From positions 61,767,897-61,831,896 of the forward strand of contig CP136063.1 in NCBI GenBank assembly GCA_032622095.1: a stretch of 64,000 nucleotides of DNA, read 5' to 3'. The stretch's first letter is position 1; each line of letters starts with the position of its first letter. The DNA is from Siphonodentalium dalli. Taxonomy: Eukaryota; Mollusca; Scaphopoda; Gadilida; Siphonodentaliidae. Below are positions 45,705 to 61,660 of this stretch, one piece after another. The notes under the pieces were generated by a model. The model did not search any database, had not been told where the DNA came from, and was given only the letters and a program-made list of their open reading frames with translations. Both the position numbers and the translations under genes were made by a program.

Positions 45705-46620
45705 ATAATATATGTAATAATCTCATTGAAAGCTGTGATGTGTAAAGTATTGTAGTGACAGTCACAGGCATTCTAAACAGTTGTGGTAGAGCACACGGGT
45801 GGGTCTTTAGTGAACCATCAGTCGCTATAACACAAACATTTATGGGGCTCTGAGTCTTGGTCAGGCAGGGTCTATAGTAAACTGAGCCAAATTTAAATTA
45901 AAAGTCTTCATCATGCATTTATTTGATACTATACTCATGCTAAACGGAACACATTCCATAATTGAGTGATATCATATTATATATTTTTGCAAAAAATGAG
46001 GACCTCACAATTAGCCAACATAAACACTACCTCAATAAAATTAAGCCGATTTAATCCCTTCTAAATTAATGGGGCCGACTTCGCGTAGGGACGTCTTCGT
46101 ATGGGCCCGACTCCGTGGGGGGGGGGGGGGGCGACTTCTCCAGATACCGCCCACTTACCTTACTATAAATGGACTTCGTGTACAAAGTGATGGAGAATAG
46201 ATGCATTAAATTTATATTTATTAAGATCTCAATCACTGTTTAGAAGGCCTGTGGTGACAGTACATATTATTGAAAATCAGTTGGTTGCACTCACTGTCCC
46301 CAGACTGTCATACAGTGTATGACTGAATGCTATCAGGATAACATAATAACAAGCCCAATGCCCATTTATTTCCAATATATGGTGCTCAGGGGGACATAGT
46401 TTTTAGTTACCGTAATTATAAGGGAGAGGCAAGTTATACATTTTGAACTTCACATTCTTGGAGTTCTAAAGAAGTGAAAGGCAATATTATCAAGATCAAA
46501 TCAAGGACATTCGGTAAAGTGAGCCGGATTGTCATTCACATAACTTAGCTGCAGCATGCTGTGTCATTCTATAGGCTGCTTTCCAGATATATATACATTA
46601 TGGCAAAATGTTGCAATTTT
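45705..46620. other. non-coding with a long G-tract
   Basis: Includes a run of about 14-15 G at 46,117-46,131. No gene, tandem repeat or recognised element otherwise. Confidence 0.45.
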
Positions 46621-46629
46621 CTTCCTTTT

Positions 46630-47200
46630 TTCCATGTTGTCCAGGGGGGGGGGGGGGGTAAACAAAAAATTCCGGCACGTATGCCGGGGTGGGTGGGTGG
46701 TCAAAGCCACCAACAAGCAATTTTTTCCGCAACTAAAAAAATAAATTCCTGCTTGTTTTTTAGTGTTTTGGCAATGAGTTGGGCTTCAAACCCACTTTGA
46801 ATGAGAGAAATAATGTAATTCTAACTGTAAACTGACTGCAGGCAGTTATCGTGTTGTATTTTGTTGCAAATTTTGAAATCCAAGATGGCCGCCATGTTTT
46901 TGTGGCCGAATGACCTCAAAATGACTCATTCCTATTTACATGTTCATGTTAACACCATGATAAATAGTATGCACAGAAATTCATATACAGCTGTTTACAG
47001 TGAATTTCCCCCCGCAAATCTCTGTTTTAGTGTTAAAAGGGGGGTGGGTGTCAACAAATGGTCGGAAAAAACTGCCGAAAACGGAAAAAAATTTGGTGGT
47101 GGGGGTGGGTGGGTACAAAAAATGAACGAAAGGGAAAAAATGCCATACGTGCCTGAAATATTTTTCCGACCCCACCCCTGTGTTGTCCACCACTTGCCGC
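46630..47200. repeat. G-rich inverted-repeat segment
   Basis: ATTCCGGCACGTATGCCGG (46,668) is mirrored by CCATACGTGCCTGAAATAT (47,141), and G-runs with GGGTGGGTGGG occur near both. Overlapping open frames on both strands (46,861-47,304 plus; 46,981-47,253 minus) come from simple-sequence bias. Possibly a diverged foldback element. Confidence 0.5.
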
Positions 47201-47537
47201 TCATGACACATCCATTGCTGACAATTAATTCCATCAATTCCATCATATTTCAACAGAATATAACATTAAGTAAGACAAGGACACAATATTACCTAATTGA
47301 GTGAATCCTGCTAGGTTCTATGTCATCAGGTCATGGGTTCGACTTTGGAGCATTTCTCGAAATATGAATTTCTCATGTCTTAAAACTGAAATTTTTTCAA
47401 AGTCAATTTTTCTAACTTAGACCAATTCTAAGTAATGAAACTCAATCAAATGGTTATGTTTATGTTCTTAATTACTACAATACCCATAATATTTCAACAA
47501 AATCTCAAATACAAAAAAGTTTGTTATGTTGCTACGG
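47201..47537. other. non-coding, nothing recognised
   Basis: AT-rich junction before the second copy of spacer block 5. The word GGGTTCGAC at 47,335 resembles a tRNA B box, but no tRNA structure surrounds it. Confidence 0.4.
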
Positions 47538-50500
47538 AAGTCCCGATATCAAACGCCGATCATGATATTGGTCATATTGGCTTTACAGTACACGATAAAA
47601 AGACACAATACTCGTACACAAATTACTAGCAAAACTTGCAGAAGAGATAAATAAAGTAAACCTACACATCGGCGGGATATATATCAAAATTTCTCGGACC
47701 AACCGTTTAATATCAAGTCAATAATCTAAAACTAAATAGTTGGTATCATGCATCGTCACCCTTTATTGAACTATTACCACAAATATTAATAGGCAATGCA
47801 TATTTTTCCAAACCATTATTCATGGATTCAGATGCAGTTTCAGAATGGTCGATCTATAAATATCACTGAAGAAACAAATGTTCCTTCCCTACAAGTAGAA
47901 AATATAGTATATATGTGAATAGTAATAGTCTACTGGCGATGATATGCCAGTATTCGTCAAATGTCTGATTTGTTGAAGTGCTCTTCTGAAAAACATGACT
48001 CGCCAATAGTTGTGTAACCGCTGGCGATTCCATGAAGTCGGAGTCTAGTGGGTGGATAGGATAGGATAGGATAGTGGGTGTGGATCTCCAGAGTGGTTGT
48101 GCCTCCGAGTTATGACAGCCTCTGGTGGTCTAGGAGGGTGAATCCCCAGGGTGGTTGTGCCTCCGAGTTATGACAGCCTCTGGTGGTCTAGGAGGTGTGA
48201 TTCTTCAGGGCGGCTGTACCTCCGAGTTATGGCAGCCTCTGATGGTCTAGGAGGGTGAATCTCCAGGGTGGTTGTACCTCCGAGTTATGACAGCCTCTGG
48301 TGGTCCAGAATTGGCAACACAAGCTGCGATATCACAGTTTATTCACAGATGAAACATTCACACATGGAGACGCCTGGGACTAGTCAAAGAATCACCCTTT
48401 ACAACAAACATGGATATGATAATCTGATCGTCGAGACTCGATTTTGAGGTGAACCTAGAACAAATTGGTGACACGGTGCCTTTGTTGTCATTTTGCCGGG
48501 CAGAATCTGGGGAACATTATATCCTAAATTCGCTGAAATCCGTTTTGGGGGAAAAATTGTACTGTTCTTTGAAATAGGGTCGTATTTATGACTTTTTGCT
48601 GTTCCTTATTAGTCCAGTCAATCAGTTGGAAAGAAACCCCCAACTAAACAAATTGCTATCCAATGTTTTGTTTTTGGTGTGTTTGAATGCGACTATACCA
48701 TGTACTAACATAGCCAAAATACCCACGAATCCCAGGGTGGGAAAGTCAATTGAAAATGGTGAAAATTGTAATTTTGTAGTTGATACTCGGATTTTAAATG
48801 AAGCTATATCAAATCGGTTAAAAGCTGCTTTTTGTGTTATTTTGTCGTGAAGAATCTGGGAAACAATATATCCACAAAAAAACCGCTGTGGGGAACATTT
48901 TCTACAGATCTTTGAAATGGGATCCTATTTATGGCTGTTTTGTGTCAGTTTTATTGTTCCTTATTAGTCCATTCAAACTGATGGAAAGAAACGCTCAACC
49001 GTAAAGAAATTTTCTATGCAAAGACTTTTGGTATTTTTGAGTTAGACTATACTTATATAATACCATATACCAAATTTCCCATGAATTCCAGGATGTTTTG
49101 GGTCAAAAGACAGGAATATGTAAAAGGAATGGTGCAAATTTACAAACAATATTTACGTTTAACAGATGGAATGATACTGTTAAGTATCTTTAGCTATCAT
49201 CTAGCTTTCATCTGTGAAAACTGCAAATAGTTGGAGATTAGGTTTGTTCAGACTTCAGAAGTTCAATCAAATTCAAGTGGTATTACACAATACAGTACAG
49301 GGACAATGGCAATTTGATAAAATCCACCTGGTTATCAGGTGGGATCTCATAAGACCAAATGAATAATTAATATTGTTTCTGCACTATATGATGTATGTGT
49401 CTCTCACTTGAATTTTATAAAATAGCCAATTATATGTATTACAGTGATAACGGTAAGTCTCATTTCAAACAGAATAAGCATAATCCATTGAACCAAAATA
49501 TATCTGAAATAATGTATAAGCATTTCTAGACACATATCAAAATTTCCAAAGTTACTCTTTATAAACTTGATCAAATTGAACTCTCAGTAAATTTCAAAAC
49601 ACTGACTCCGAGAGCTCTAGATTCGCTCTCAATGCATTGGATTTTCAAAATATTTCCGGGGGAGGCACCCCCTCCAGAACCTTCTCCCGGTCAGGCATTT
49701 GGTCTTCGGGATATGCCCTCGGAATACCATTGCGCGAAAACTGGTGCCCCAGAATCGCTCTCAATGCATTGTATATTCAAAAGATTTCCGGGAGACACAC
49801 ATCCTCACTTTTCCAAAGATACCAAATTTGTCCTTAACTTCTCATGACGTTATGGTTACTATATGGGATTTATATTTTACTGATTGCAGATCAATAATTT
49901 TGACTTCATTTTTTGTACGATACGGTCTAAAACAGACCATGACTAACGGGACAGAAAGCGGACATGATATTGTATATCTCTACGGGGGTGCATACATTGA
50001 TGTTAACCGCTGGAAACAAACAACAACTGTTTTGTCTCAAATGATGACAAGTTAAAACCCTAACTCTATGGACTGATACAGATATGGCACCACCTTCTGA
50101 CTGTGAAAAATTAAACAAACAGTGGCGTGACTAACGGGACATCCAAAATCGTGACTAGCGGGACTAAAAGTTTTCCCACTTTTGTATAGGAATTTGGGTT
50201 TGCAGCTAGCAAATACTAGGAAGAAAACAATTATTTCGACTAAAACATTTTATATCATAAACTTTTTTAATCAAACAATCTTGAATCTACTGTTGATAAC
50301 TAAAACATGATATTTAAAGGGGCAGTCAGTAGACTCAGTACACATACCTAAACTTAATTATCAAGCTATTTTTGTGTGAGGATCACAATCCACAACACTA
50401 CAGTGTCAGTGTGGCAATTATTCGGTCAAGATATACATGTATACATTAATTACTTTGAATCTAAATGTTCGACACCTTTCATAACTTTTAAAACCCAGTG

Positions 50501-51485
50501 TGCTACCTACCAGAATGCAATGTCATCCCGAGATGACCAGTGTGTTGGTTATCACATGGTTTATATTAGGGGATTACCAAGGACAAACGTCATATGCTCA
50601 ACCACCATCATCAAGTCCATCAAAGGATTAAGGTCTCTGAACAGCGCACATGTACAGCATTGCTACTAATACCAGGTTGTATCTTCCTTGTTAAACCACT
50701 CCTAGTCAATCAGAAGATTTAGCCGTTCATCACACATTGGGCCAAACCAGACACACGACAGTCAGTCCTCAAAATTAGCCATGGTAAAACGCATTGTCAT
50801 AGAAAAAGCTGTAGAAGACAATTTAGTAAATCATGCAATTCTTAATAAACGCTGTAGAAGAAAAATGACAATTTCAAGGGCTGCTGACAATACATGAGTT
50901 CTGGTTTGAAAAGTGGAATCAGTGTTATGGTAGTGAATGATTTAAACCCGAACAAATTTAAGAGAGAAAATTCGATTCATATTACCCATAATCGAAGTTG
51001 ACCAGAATTTTGGACTGGCATACTAATTTTGGTTCCATTCCGATGACCCAATCTGAAATGACGTTATAATTCAGAAACCTCAAAACGAAAAAATTCTAAG
51101 TAAAAAGGGCCATAACTCTGGTAAAATTCATCGGACGAACCCCGTAATCAAAATTGACCTATCCTTGCACTGGTAAACTCCATACCAAATTTGGTCCCAA
51201 TCCGATAACCCAAATTAAAGCTATCATCCAAAAACCATTGTTGGATAAATGCGTGCATACACACAAGAGACAATGAGCATTTTACATATGTAGATGAAAT
51301 TTTGCATTTGTAATGAAACTAACAGCTATATCGATAGACAATATTACTTTTTAGAAAAATAATTGGTTATTTTTACGCCTTCAGAATCGTGATTAACGGG
51401 ACAATTACGGCGGTGTGACTAACGGAACAAATTTCAGAAGTCACTATTCTCAAATTCTGTTTGTCATAATCGAGTTTCCATTAAT
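47538..51485. repeat. cluster spacer block 5, copy 2
   Basis: Collinear with 23,057-26,911. Contains the 59-bp tandem repeat in four units (48,078-48,308) preceded by a GGATA microsatellite absent from copy 1, and a broken version of the small ORF at about 50,780-50,960. TTAA at 51,481-51,484 is the empty site of family 3. Confidence 0.8.
48045..48308. repeat. GGATA microsatellite plus 59-bp tandem repeat, four units
   Basis: GGATA repeats at about 48,055-48,073, then CCTCCGAGTT at 48,102, 48,160, 48,219 and 48,277 (periods 58-59). Confidence 0.75.
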
Positions 51486-51849
51486 GCAGTAAATTGACTC
51501 CATATAGAGAGATAACTTATAGAGACTGCAAATAGATATCTCACTGATATGAAAGTTCTCACCCTTTTGGTGAAAAGCGGGGACAATTTTGTGACTAATG
51601 GAACCATCAAAGTTAAAACAAATTGGTAAAATTCAGCATATTATTTGTGAAAACATTAAAGTAACATTACATAGCCACTATTATAATGCAAATATACCAG
51701 TATTACACAGAATAGCAATATTAACCTGGAAATGCTAAATACTGGACGAGGGTTACCCCATATGTAATTTTGGAACAAAATAATTACCAAGAAAACATTT
51801 ATTGAATTTTTACTCTTCAGTAACGAATATAAATATTAAGTATAAATAA
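51486..51849. repeat. cluster spacer block 7, copy 2
   Basis: Collinear with 30,438-30,792. Non-coding. Confidence 0.65.
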
Positions 51850-53308
51850 TTGGATTTTTATCTACATGTCTCTTTTTCGTGGAATTGCTCATTATATAGT
51901 TACCTGGTATTCAATATTAGATCTGAATTGAAGACCTGTCCGGAAATGCTCCTATCGATTAATATTCATTTTATTTCGAATATTTTCTGGTCTAAAAAGG
52001 TGTTGTTGTTTAGCTAACCAACAATAGTGCTTACTGTTAATGACTTTGCTAACCCAATTTTCCCCAAATTGGATGAAGTCAAAATAAAGGTTTATGTTCA
52101 CTTTTGTTAGTAATCACAATAACCAAACACATGAATGCAACATTCTAAGAGTATAACACATGGTGGAATATGTTAAAAATACTAAATGTGAAAGGTTTTA
52201 AAATCTATTTTTTTTTAACCCAAAAATCAATAAACACAAAGTCAACATCAAAGAAAAAATATGGCAATGTATACTGGCCACTATGAAGAATGATGAACAA
52301 TAAAATAATATCCATATTTATCAAGCATTCTTTGATAAAATTACTAAGAACCAATTGTTTACAAATAATTGAGTATCTTGTCTGACATCGATTGTAGTGA
52401 GGTAGCTGTTAAGTGTTAATATCTGTGAACAGTGGTGTGTTGTGAATCTCTTGACAAAAGAATTGTGTAATCGCCTATCTGGGGTACCACACAGACAAGA
52501 AACTAGGTCACCAATCAGCCTGAATCGGGATATAGTATTCTCATGGTTCAGCACTGGCTGGTCATAATCACAGCAGGCTTGAGTGATCATTATCTTGACC
52601 CATCAAATTCAGTTCCCAAATAGCTTTTCTGAGCAATGAAATCTACCATATGTAAACAACTGTTTCCAAGCCAAAACTCTTAATAAAACTGAAGAAATGT
52701 GAGTATATCTTTATTGTTCATCATTCTTCACTGTTTTCAGCACACATATCCATATCTTTTTTTTTTTAGATAAGACCTTTGTGTTTGTTGAATTTGGGTT
52801 CGAAAAAAATAGATTTTTAAAAACTTCTATAAATTTCACATTTTGAATTTCTAACACAATCTACAATGAATTATACTCTTTAAAATGTTGCATCCATTGG
52901 TTTGGTTGCGGTGATTAATAATAAAAATGAACATAAACCTTTATGTTGAACTCCATCAAATTTGGGGGAAAATGGGTTAGCAAAGTTCTTAACAGAGACC
53001 ATAAATTTTATGGTGTAATTTTGTCACAAATAAACATTAATTATACTCATTATCGTTATAACTATGGAATAAAATAATACAACCAATCAATCTGGGACAG
53101 TTGACGTTCGGTACGTAGCCATAGGAACAGCCTAATGCTGTCTATCGCTATATAGTATCACCCGAATGGCCTGTAAACAAATGGACAAATAAACGGGGCC
53201 AATCAAATATTCAAAATAAAATTAATATTAATTGATAAAAGCCTTCCGGACAGGGGTCTTCAGTTCATATTTATTATTAAAAGAGAACTGGACTACTCCT
53301 CTCTATAT
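51850..53308. mobile_element. family-1 MITE variant with nested family-2 element, copy 2
   Basis: Same composite as 30,793-32,265, inherited by duplication: outer arms around CTGTCCGGAAATGCT (51,938) and its near-complement at about 53,245, split at 52,041 by the family-2 element. Confidence 0.6.
52041..52988. mobile_element. TTAA-flanked element (family 2), nested, copy 2
   Basis: Ends TGACTTTGCTAACCC and GGGTTAGCAAAGTTC, with intact TTAA on both sides (52,037-52,040 and 52,989-52,992). Counterpart of 30,979-31,908. The minus-strand frame at 52,321-52,590 is broken in the other copy. Confidence 0.8.
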
Positions 53309-53405
53309 AAGTACAAGCCCCAATCAACCCTGTCAATTGATCCTGTTATTCAGCTATTAAAAGGCATGTGTGTTGCAATATGGATAAGAAACAAATATAA
53401 AGATA

Positions 53406-53566
53406 TTATACAATGTTGTGTACAGTATGTGTTTTTCTTGTACGAGTCCAGGTTGTGGTGAAAAGTCTTATTGGCCGAGACACGCCAGTGCCGAGTCCAA
53501 TGTGACTTTTCACCACAACCTGGACGAGTACAACACAAACTCATACTGTACAAAACATTGTATAAT
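53406..53566. repeat. hairpin repeat with 62-bp arms, copy 2
   Basis: Arms 53,406-53,467 and 53,504-53,566, counterpart of 32,364-32,524. Confidence 0.8.
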
Positions 53567-53825
53567 TACATTTTTATTATCCATCTGTATGTTTATCCAA
53601 ATTTTGGGAATAAATATTTTGTGGTTATTTTTGGTATTTGTCGGCTCTTAATTTTGATCATCAGAAAGCATGATTTGCGAAAATAGAAGAAACGCAATGC
53701 GGAAGTGAGACGCTTGCAAAAATCCATCAGTGTTGCGCGCGCAACACAATTTCACTGATTCCTTTTGTAAAAGAGTTAATTCGTGACGTCGCGGAGTCCC
53801 AATAAAAAAAGTGATATTGTACAGT

Positions 53826-53885
53826 CGGGAGTCCAATATTACTTTCGGGAGTCCAATATTACTTTCGGGAGTCCAATATGACTTT
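53826..53885. repeat. 20-bp triplet repeat
   Basis: CGGGAGTCCAATATTACTTT three times in a row, the last with ATGA. The paralogous position near 32,779 has one unit. Confidence 0.8.
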
Positions 53886-54057
53886 TTCCAGGACTTTTGC
53901 CCAATCAGAAATGGTGTTAGTTAAGGGATGGATAATAATACTGCTTATTGATAAACTATGATTTTTAATTCATTCAAACATCATAAAATCAACTCAAACT
54001 GAATATAAGATTCACGAGTTGTAACACACAAACAAATTGAATGTGTTGAATACTATC

Positions 54058-57760
<3,703 letters not shown>

Positions 57761-59375
57761 ATCTGATTGATTACATGGTTGATTCTATATCGAATTTATG
57801 CAATAATGTCTGCATCTATCTTGCACCAGGATCTCTTTATATGCGTACTTTTGGTAAGTTCCAATTTACTACACTCATTGTTCCGTAGGATTTGCTGTAA
57901 CCTATTAATGCATGTCCAATGCGTCGATGTTGTATTTAGCAGCCTGAACGTATGTTCCACCCCCCTGCGTTCGCCTTATTTAGATCTTTTCGCACCTGTT
58001 TTTGTTAACACCTGCACATGCCATATCCGAGATAATAGCCACCAAATTTGGATATTTATGAGTGGCCAGAAGCCTACGTCTAGCTTTAGCTATGCTATAC
58101 GTTATGAACTCATTCGATATTGGTCCCTTGGTTTACTTGTATCTACAATGATTAGTGTTAGTCCCTTCCATGTTAGTAAGTCAAACATGATGTACTACAT
58201 ATTCCCTAAGTAAACTAATACATCCACATACCTCATAATAATCTGTCGATTCTCATTGACGAGTGGTTACTTGATTTGCATGTTACCCTAGATTCCCTTA
58301 TATGGTCGCATTCACCACCACCCTCACTTGTATATATGATATGACTTATCGATACAATGTTAATGTTCGTAGTTAGCTGAGGTACCTACAATTAACTTCT
58401 CATCGCTTAACCTTATAATTGAGCCACTAAATATTACTTGATTGAATATTATTCGCACTGGTTTTTGACAATTCCTATCCTTGTTAGTAATGCAAACAAG
58501 ATATATTTTAAGAACCCCTAATTCAACATACCTATGATATTATGTGATAACATAGAATTCTCATCGACGAGTGATTACTTTATTTACCGTGTATTTCTAT
58601 ATGTAACACTAGTACCTTCCTTCGCCGACGCCCTTGCCTCATACTTAATGTGGCTGTCAATACAGTGTTATTGTTCGCAATAGCTGAGATGCCTACAACT
58701 TACATTTTACTAAACCTCGGCGGGTAATTCACTATTGATTACTTGATCAAATGTTAGTTATGTATAGTATTCACATGTTCCATCCCTGTTAGTTATTTAA
58801 ACAGTAGGAACTTTGATTATACCTAATACAATCACCACCTAAGATATTTCTTATAATTTTTGTTTCTCATTGACGAGTGATTACATTATTTAACTTCTAT
58901 AACACTATACAATCATCACCTATAAATATAGTCTCAGTGATATTGTTTTTCTCATAGACGAGTGATTACATGATTTAACTCCACCACAATCATTACCCGC
59001 ATATATATCCTAATAAGGTATTTCTCATCGGCGAGTGATTACTTTATTTTGTCCAATAATATACACCTTACTTGAACTATATGTTACTTTAAACACCGGA
59101 TAACTGAGTGTTCACTGATTTAACTCATTGTGTTGCACGACCTATCGGTTATAATCTTGCTGCATACATTGTGTTCACTTTAACATATTTGAATAGCCAC
59201 CCAAACTAGCTAGCACCATTCTCATAGATATTTTCCACCATCACGCCTGTTCATGTTACGCCCGTGCACCTGACTGTTTTTCCCTTTATTGGTACTTTAA
59301 ATCCATTATGTGTGGTCGTTACCCATACATACTGATACTCGTGTCCATATTTTCCTCCTGCATATTTGTCTCTCG
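57761..59375 (+). repeat. leader repeat unit A upstream of the reverse transcriptase
   Basis: Composed of subrepeats carrying CTCAT(T/C)GACGAGTGATTAC at 58,252, 58,560, 58,866, 58,951 and 59,024, and a (C/G)TTAG-TAA-CAAAC-type motif near 58,170, 58,480 and 58,785. It ends with CCCGTGCACCTGACTG (59,262) and CCATATTTTCCTCCTGC (59,345). The same order occurs in units B and C. The 148-codon frame 57,767-58,213 falls within it and has no domain; probably not a gene. Confidence 0.6.
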
Positions 59376-59379
59376 ATAT

Positions 59380-59715
59380 ATCATTCCGTGACAGTGCATT
59401 GTGCAGCACCGACTTTTTATTATTGCTCTGCTATCCACGCGTTTCTTTTAATTCCGTGACGGTACTATATCAGGGCTAACTCACCCTTGATCCGCTATCC
59501 ACGCGGTACATTAATTTCCGTGGAAGTGCATTTTGCAGTGCTGACTAAATTTTACTCTGCTATTTACGCGTTACGTTTATTTCCATGACGGTGCATTGTG
59601 CTGGATGACCAATTATTGCTCTACAGTCCACGCGTTTCATTTAATTCTTTTACAGCGCATTATGCAGTGCCGGGGGTTTTATTGCTAAGCAATCCACGCG
59701 TTTGTATTGCTACCT
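59380..59715. repeat. 65-bp tandem repeat, five units
   Basis: ATCCACGCG-like anchor at 59,433, 59,497, 59,562, 59,626 and 59,692 (periods 64-66), each followed by TTAATTCCGTGACGG-like and GCATT(G/A)TGCAG-like sequence. Confidence 0.75.
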
Positions 59716-60270
59716 TTAATGTGGGTAGAACACCACGCACTATACAGACAATGTATCATTGGGCACGAATACCTGTATTCACAGTGAGCTCACACTGCAC
59801 GTGAATCCGTGCATCGTTTCAAAAGCCAATCATCTCATGGTCGCTTACACGATTCGCTTTTAATATGGGCCTCGCCGATATTTAAGGGACATAACCGTAT
59901 GCGTTCTCTAGCTGTAGGTAAGTGTAAATTGTCAAAGTCCCAAGGATAATATGCGAAAAAAGTACCTCCGTTTTCAAAACCCATTTCAATTTTAACTACG
60001 GCCATGTATTGTAATGTATTTAGCGCTTTTCAATAGGATTTTCTCATGAATAAGATAAGAAACTGAGCTTTTTTCGAATTTATGCCTTGTGTTGGAGTAA
60101 AACACCAAGTTCTGTCGGTTATTCGTACTTAGGAGCGGCGGTCCCGCCGCGGGGGGGTCTGATGGGTGGGCGCTAAATCACGGGCCAATCTCGGGGGCGT
60201 CGAAGTAATCGCGGAGCGCAGCGAAGCGATTACGAGTAATTGCATACGCATAAATCCACGTCGAACTTAG
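59716..60270. other. spacer with a GC-rich palindromic island
   Basis: 60,131-60,240 is much more GC-rich than its surroundings and contains two palindromes: GCGGCGG-TC-CCGCCGC (60,135-60,150) and GTAATCGC (60,205-60,212) paired with GCGATTAC (60,226-60,233), with loop GGAGCGCAGCGAA. Function unknown; a structured RNA or a fragment of another repeat are possibilities. Confidence 0.5.
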
Positions 60271-61590
60271 CCGCACCATATCTTGTGAACTCATTGACTA
60301 TTGATCCCTTGATTGACTTTTATCCAAACCACTTATAATTCATGTTTATATATAAAATTCCCATCCATGTTGGTAATTCAAACATGATGCACTTGATATT
60401 CCCTAATGCAATCACCACCTGAGATAATTATAATAATTTTTATTTCTCATTGACGAGTGATTACAATATTTAATTTCTATAACCCTTACAATGATCACCT
60501 ATAAACATAGTCTTAGTAATATGACTTTTCTCATTGACGAGTGATCACTCGATTGAACTCTAACACAGTCATTACCCGCATATACACCCCACTATGGTAT
60601 TTCTCATTGACCAGTGATTACTTGATTTTATCCAATATATGTTACTTTAAATACCTGATAATTGTATGCTCACTGATTGAACTCATTTTGTTATACGGTA
60701 TACCAGTTATAATTTCACTATCGCACCTGAACGGGTTACGCCCATGTACCTGACTGTTTTCCCTTTATTATGGCTTTAAATCCATGACGTGTGTCTTCAC
60801 CCGTGCACACGGTGCTCATATCCATAGTCTCCTCCTGCTTTGCGCACGCCTTCCACAGAATCTTTCAAGAGGGATGTATCCATTTTTACATTCTTTCCGA
60901 TGTAACGATCTACACGATGTTTTTGCTGGCAGTAGCTGAGATGCCTACATGAAACTTGTGTCACTTTTACGTATGAAGTAATTGACGAGTAATCACTTGA
61001 TTTAAGTTTTAGGGTTACTGATTATTTGCATATTCTATCCCTTATATCCATTTAAACTTAAGGGACTTTCAATACCCCCCTAAAACATTTTCACTTAGAA
61101 ATATAATCTAATTACATGTCATCTCTCATCGACGAGTGATTGCGTTATTTAATCTCAATAGACCCTAATGCAATCATCACCTATAATTATATCTTAGTTG
61201 AAATGTTTTCTCTCATTCACGAGTGATTACTTGATTTAACCCTATTACACAACCATCACCTATAAATATATTCTAATAATTTGGCATTCCTCATTGGCGA
61301 GTGATCATATCATTTTATTTTAGGTGTCCAGAACACAATCGTCACCTATAAATATATTCTATTCCACATTCATATGAGTTAATTAATCCTCAAATTAATT
61401 TTAAGTTATCAATATTGTACATCATTGACATTGTCGCATGAGATCTCTCTGCTATCGTAATTGGCCAGGTTTCGCCCGTGCACCTGTTTGTTTGCATGTA
61501 TTATGGCATTAGATCCATGATATGGGTTTTCACCCACTCATATCACACTCATGTCCATATTTTCCTCCTGCACAATACCCGCATTCCATA
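60271..61590 (+). repeat. leader repeat units B and C
   Basis: Unit B (about 60,271-60,850) has the GACGAGTGATTAC motif at 60,446, 60,530 and 60,603 with the same 84- and 73-bp spacings as unit A, then CCCATGTACCTGACTG and TCTCCTCCTGC. Unit C (about 60,940-61,590) has it at 60,979, 61,125, 61,212 and 61,290, then CCCGTGCACCTG and CCATATTTTCCTCCTGC at 61,555. Only unit C leads into an open frame. The arrangement recalls the tandem or partially tandem copies common in Penelope-like elements. Confidence 0.6.
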
Positions 61591-61660
61591 GAATCATAGT
61601 TATGGTTTCTATACAATTACACAGCACCATATTAACCACTACCTTACTCATTTTTCCAGC

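Noticed and set aside
46117-46131. Poly-G and poly-C tracts (15,280; 25,090; 46,117; 46,645) as functional G-quadruplexes
   Set aside because: Simple homopolymers in repeat DNA; could also be assembly or sequencing uncertainty, with no context supporting function.
46861-47304. 147-codon plus-strand ORF with opposing minus-strand frames
   Set aside because: G-rich simple sequence and an inverted repeat explain open frames on both strands; no domain seen.
47310-47365. tRNA-derived SINE or tRNA suggested by GGGTTCGAC
   Set aside because: A B-box-like word only; no A box, no cloverleaf and no bounded element.
57767-58213. 148-codon plus-strand ORF
   Set aside because: It lies within leader repeat unit A, has no domain, and the homologous stretch in unit B does not preserve the frame.
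60150-60200. Possible hammerhead ribozyme of the kind found in Penelope-like elements
   Set aside because: CTGATGG is present but the conserved GAAA and the three-stem arrangement could not be found; the repeated GACGAGTGATTAC motif also lacks the hammerhead core.
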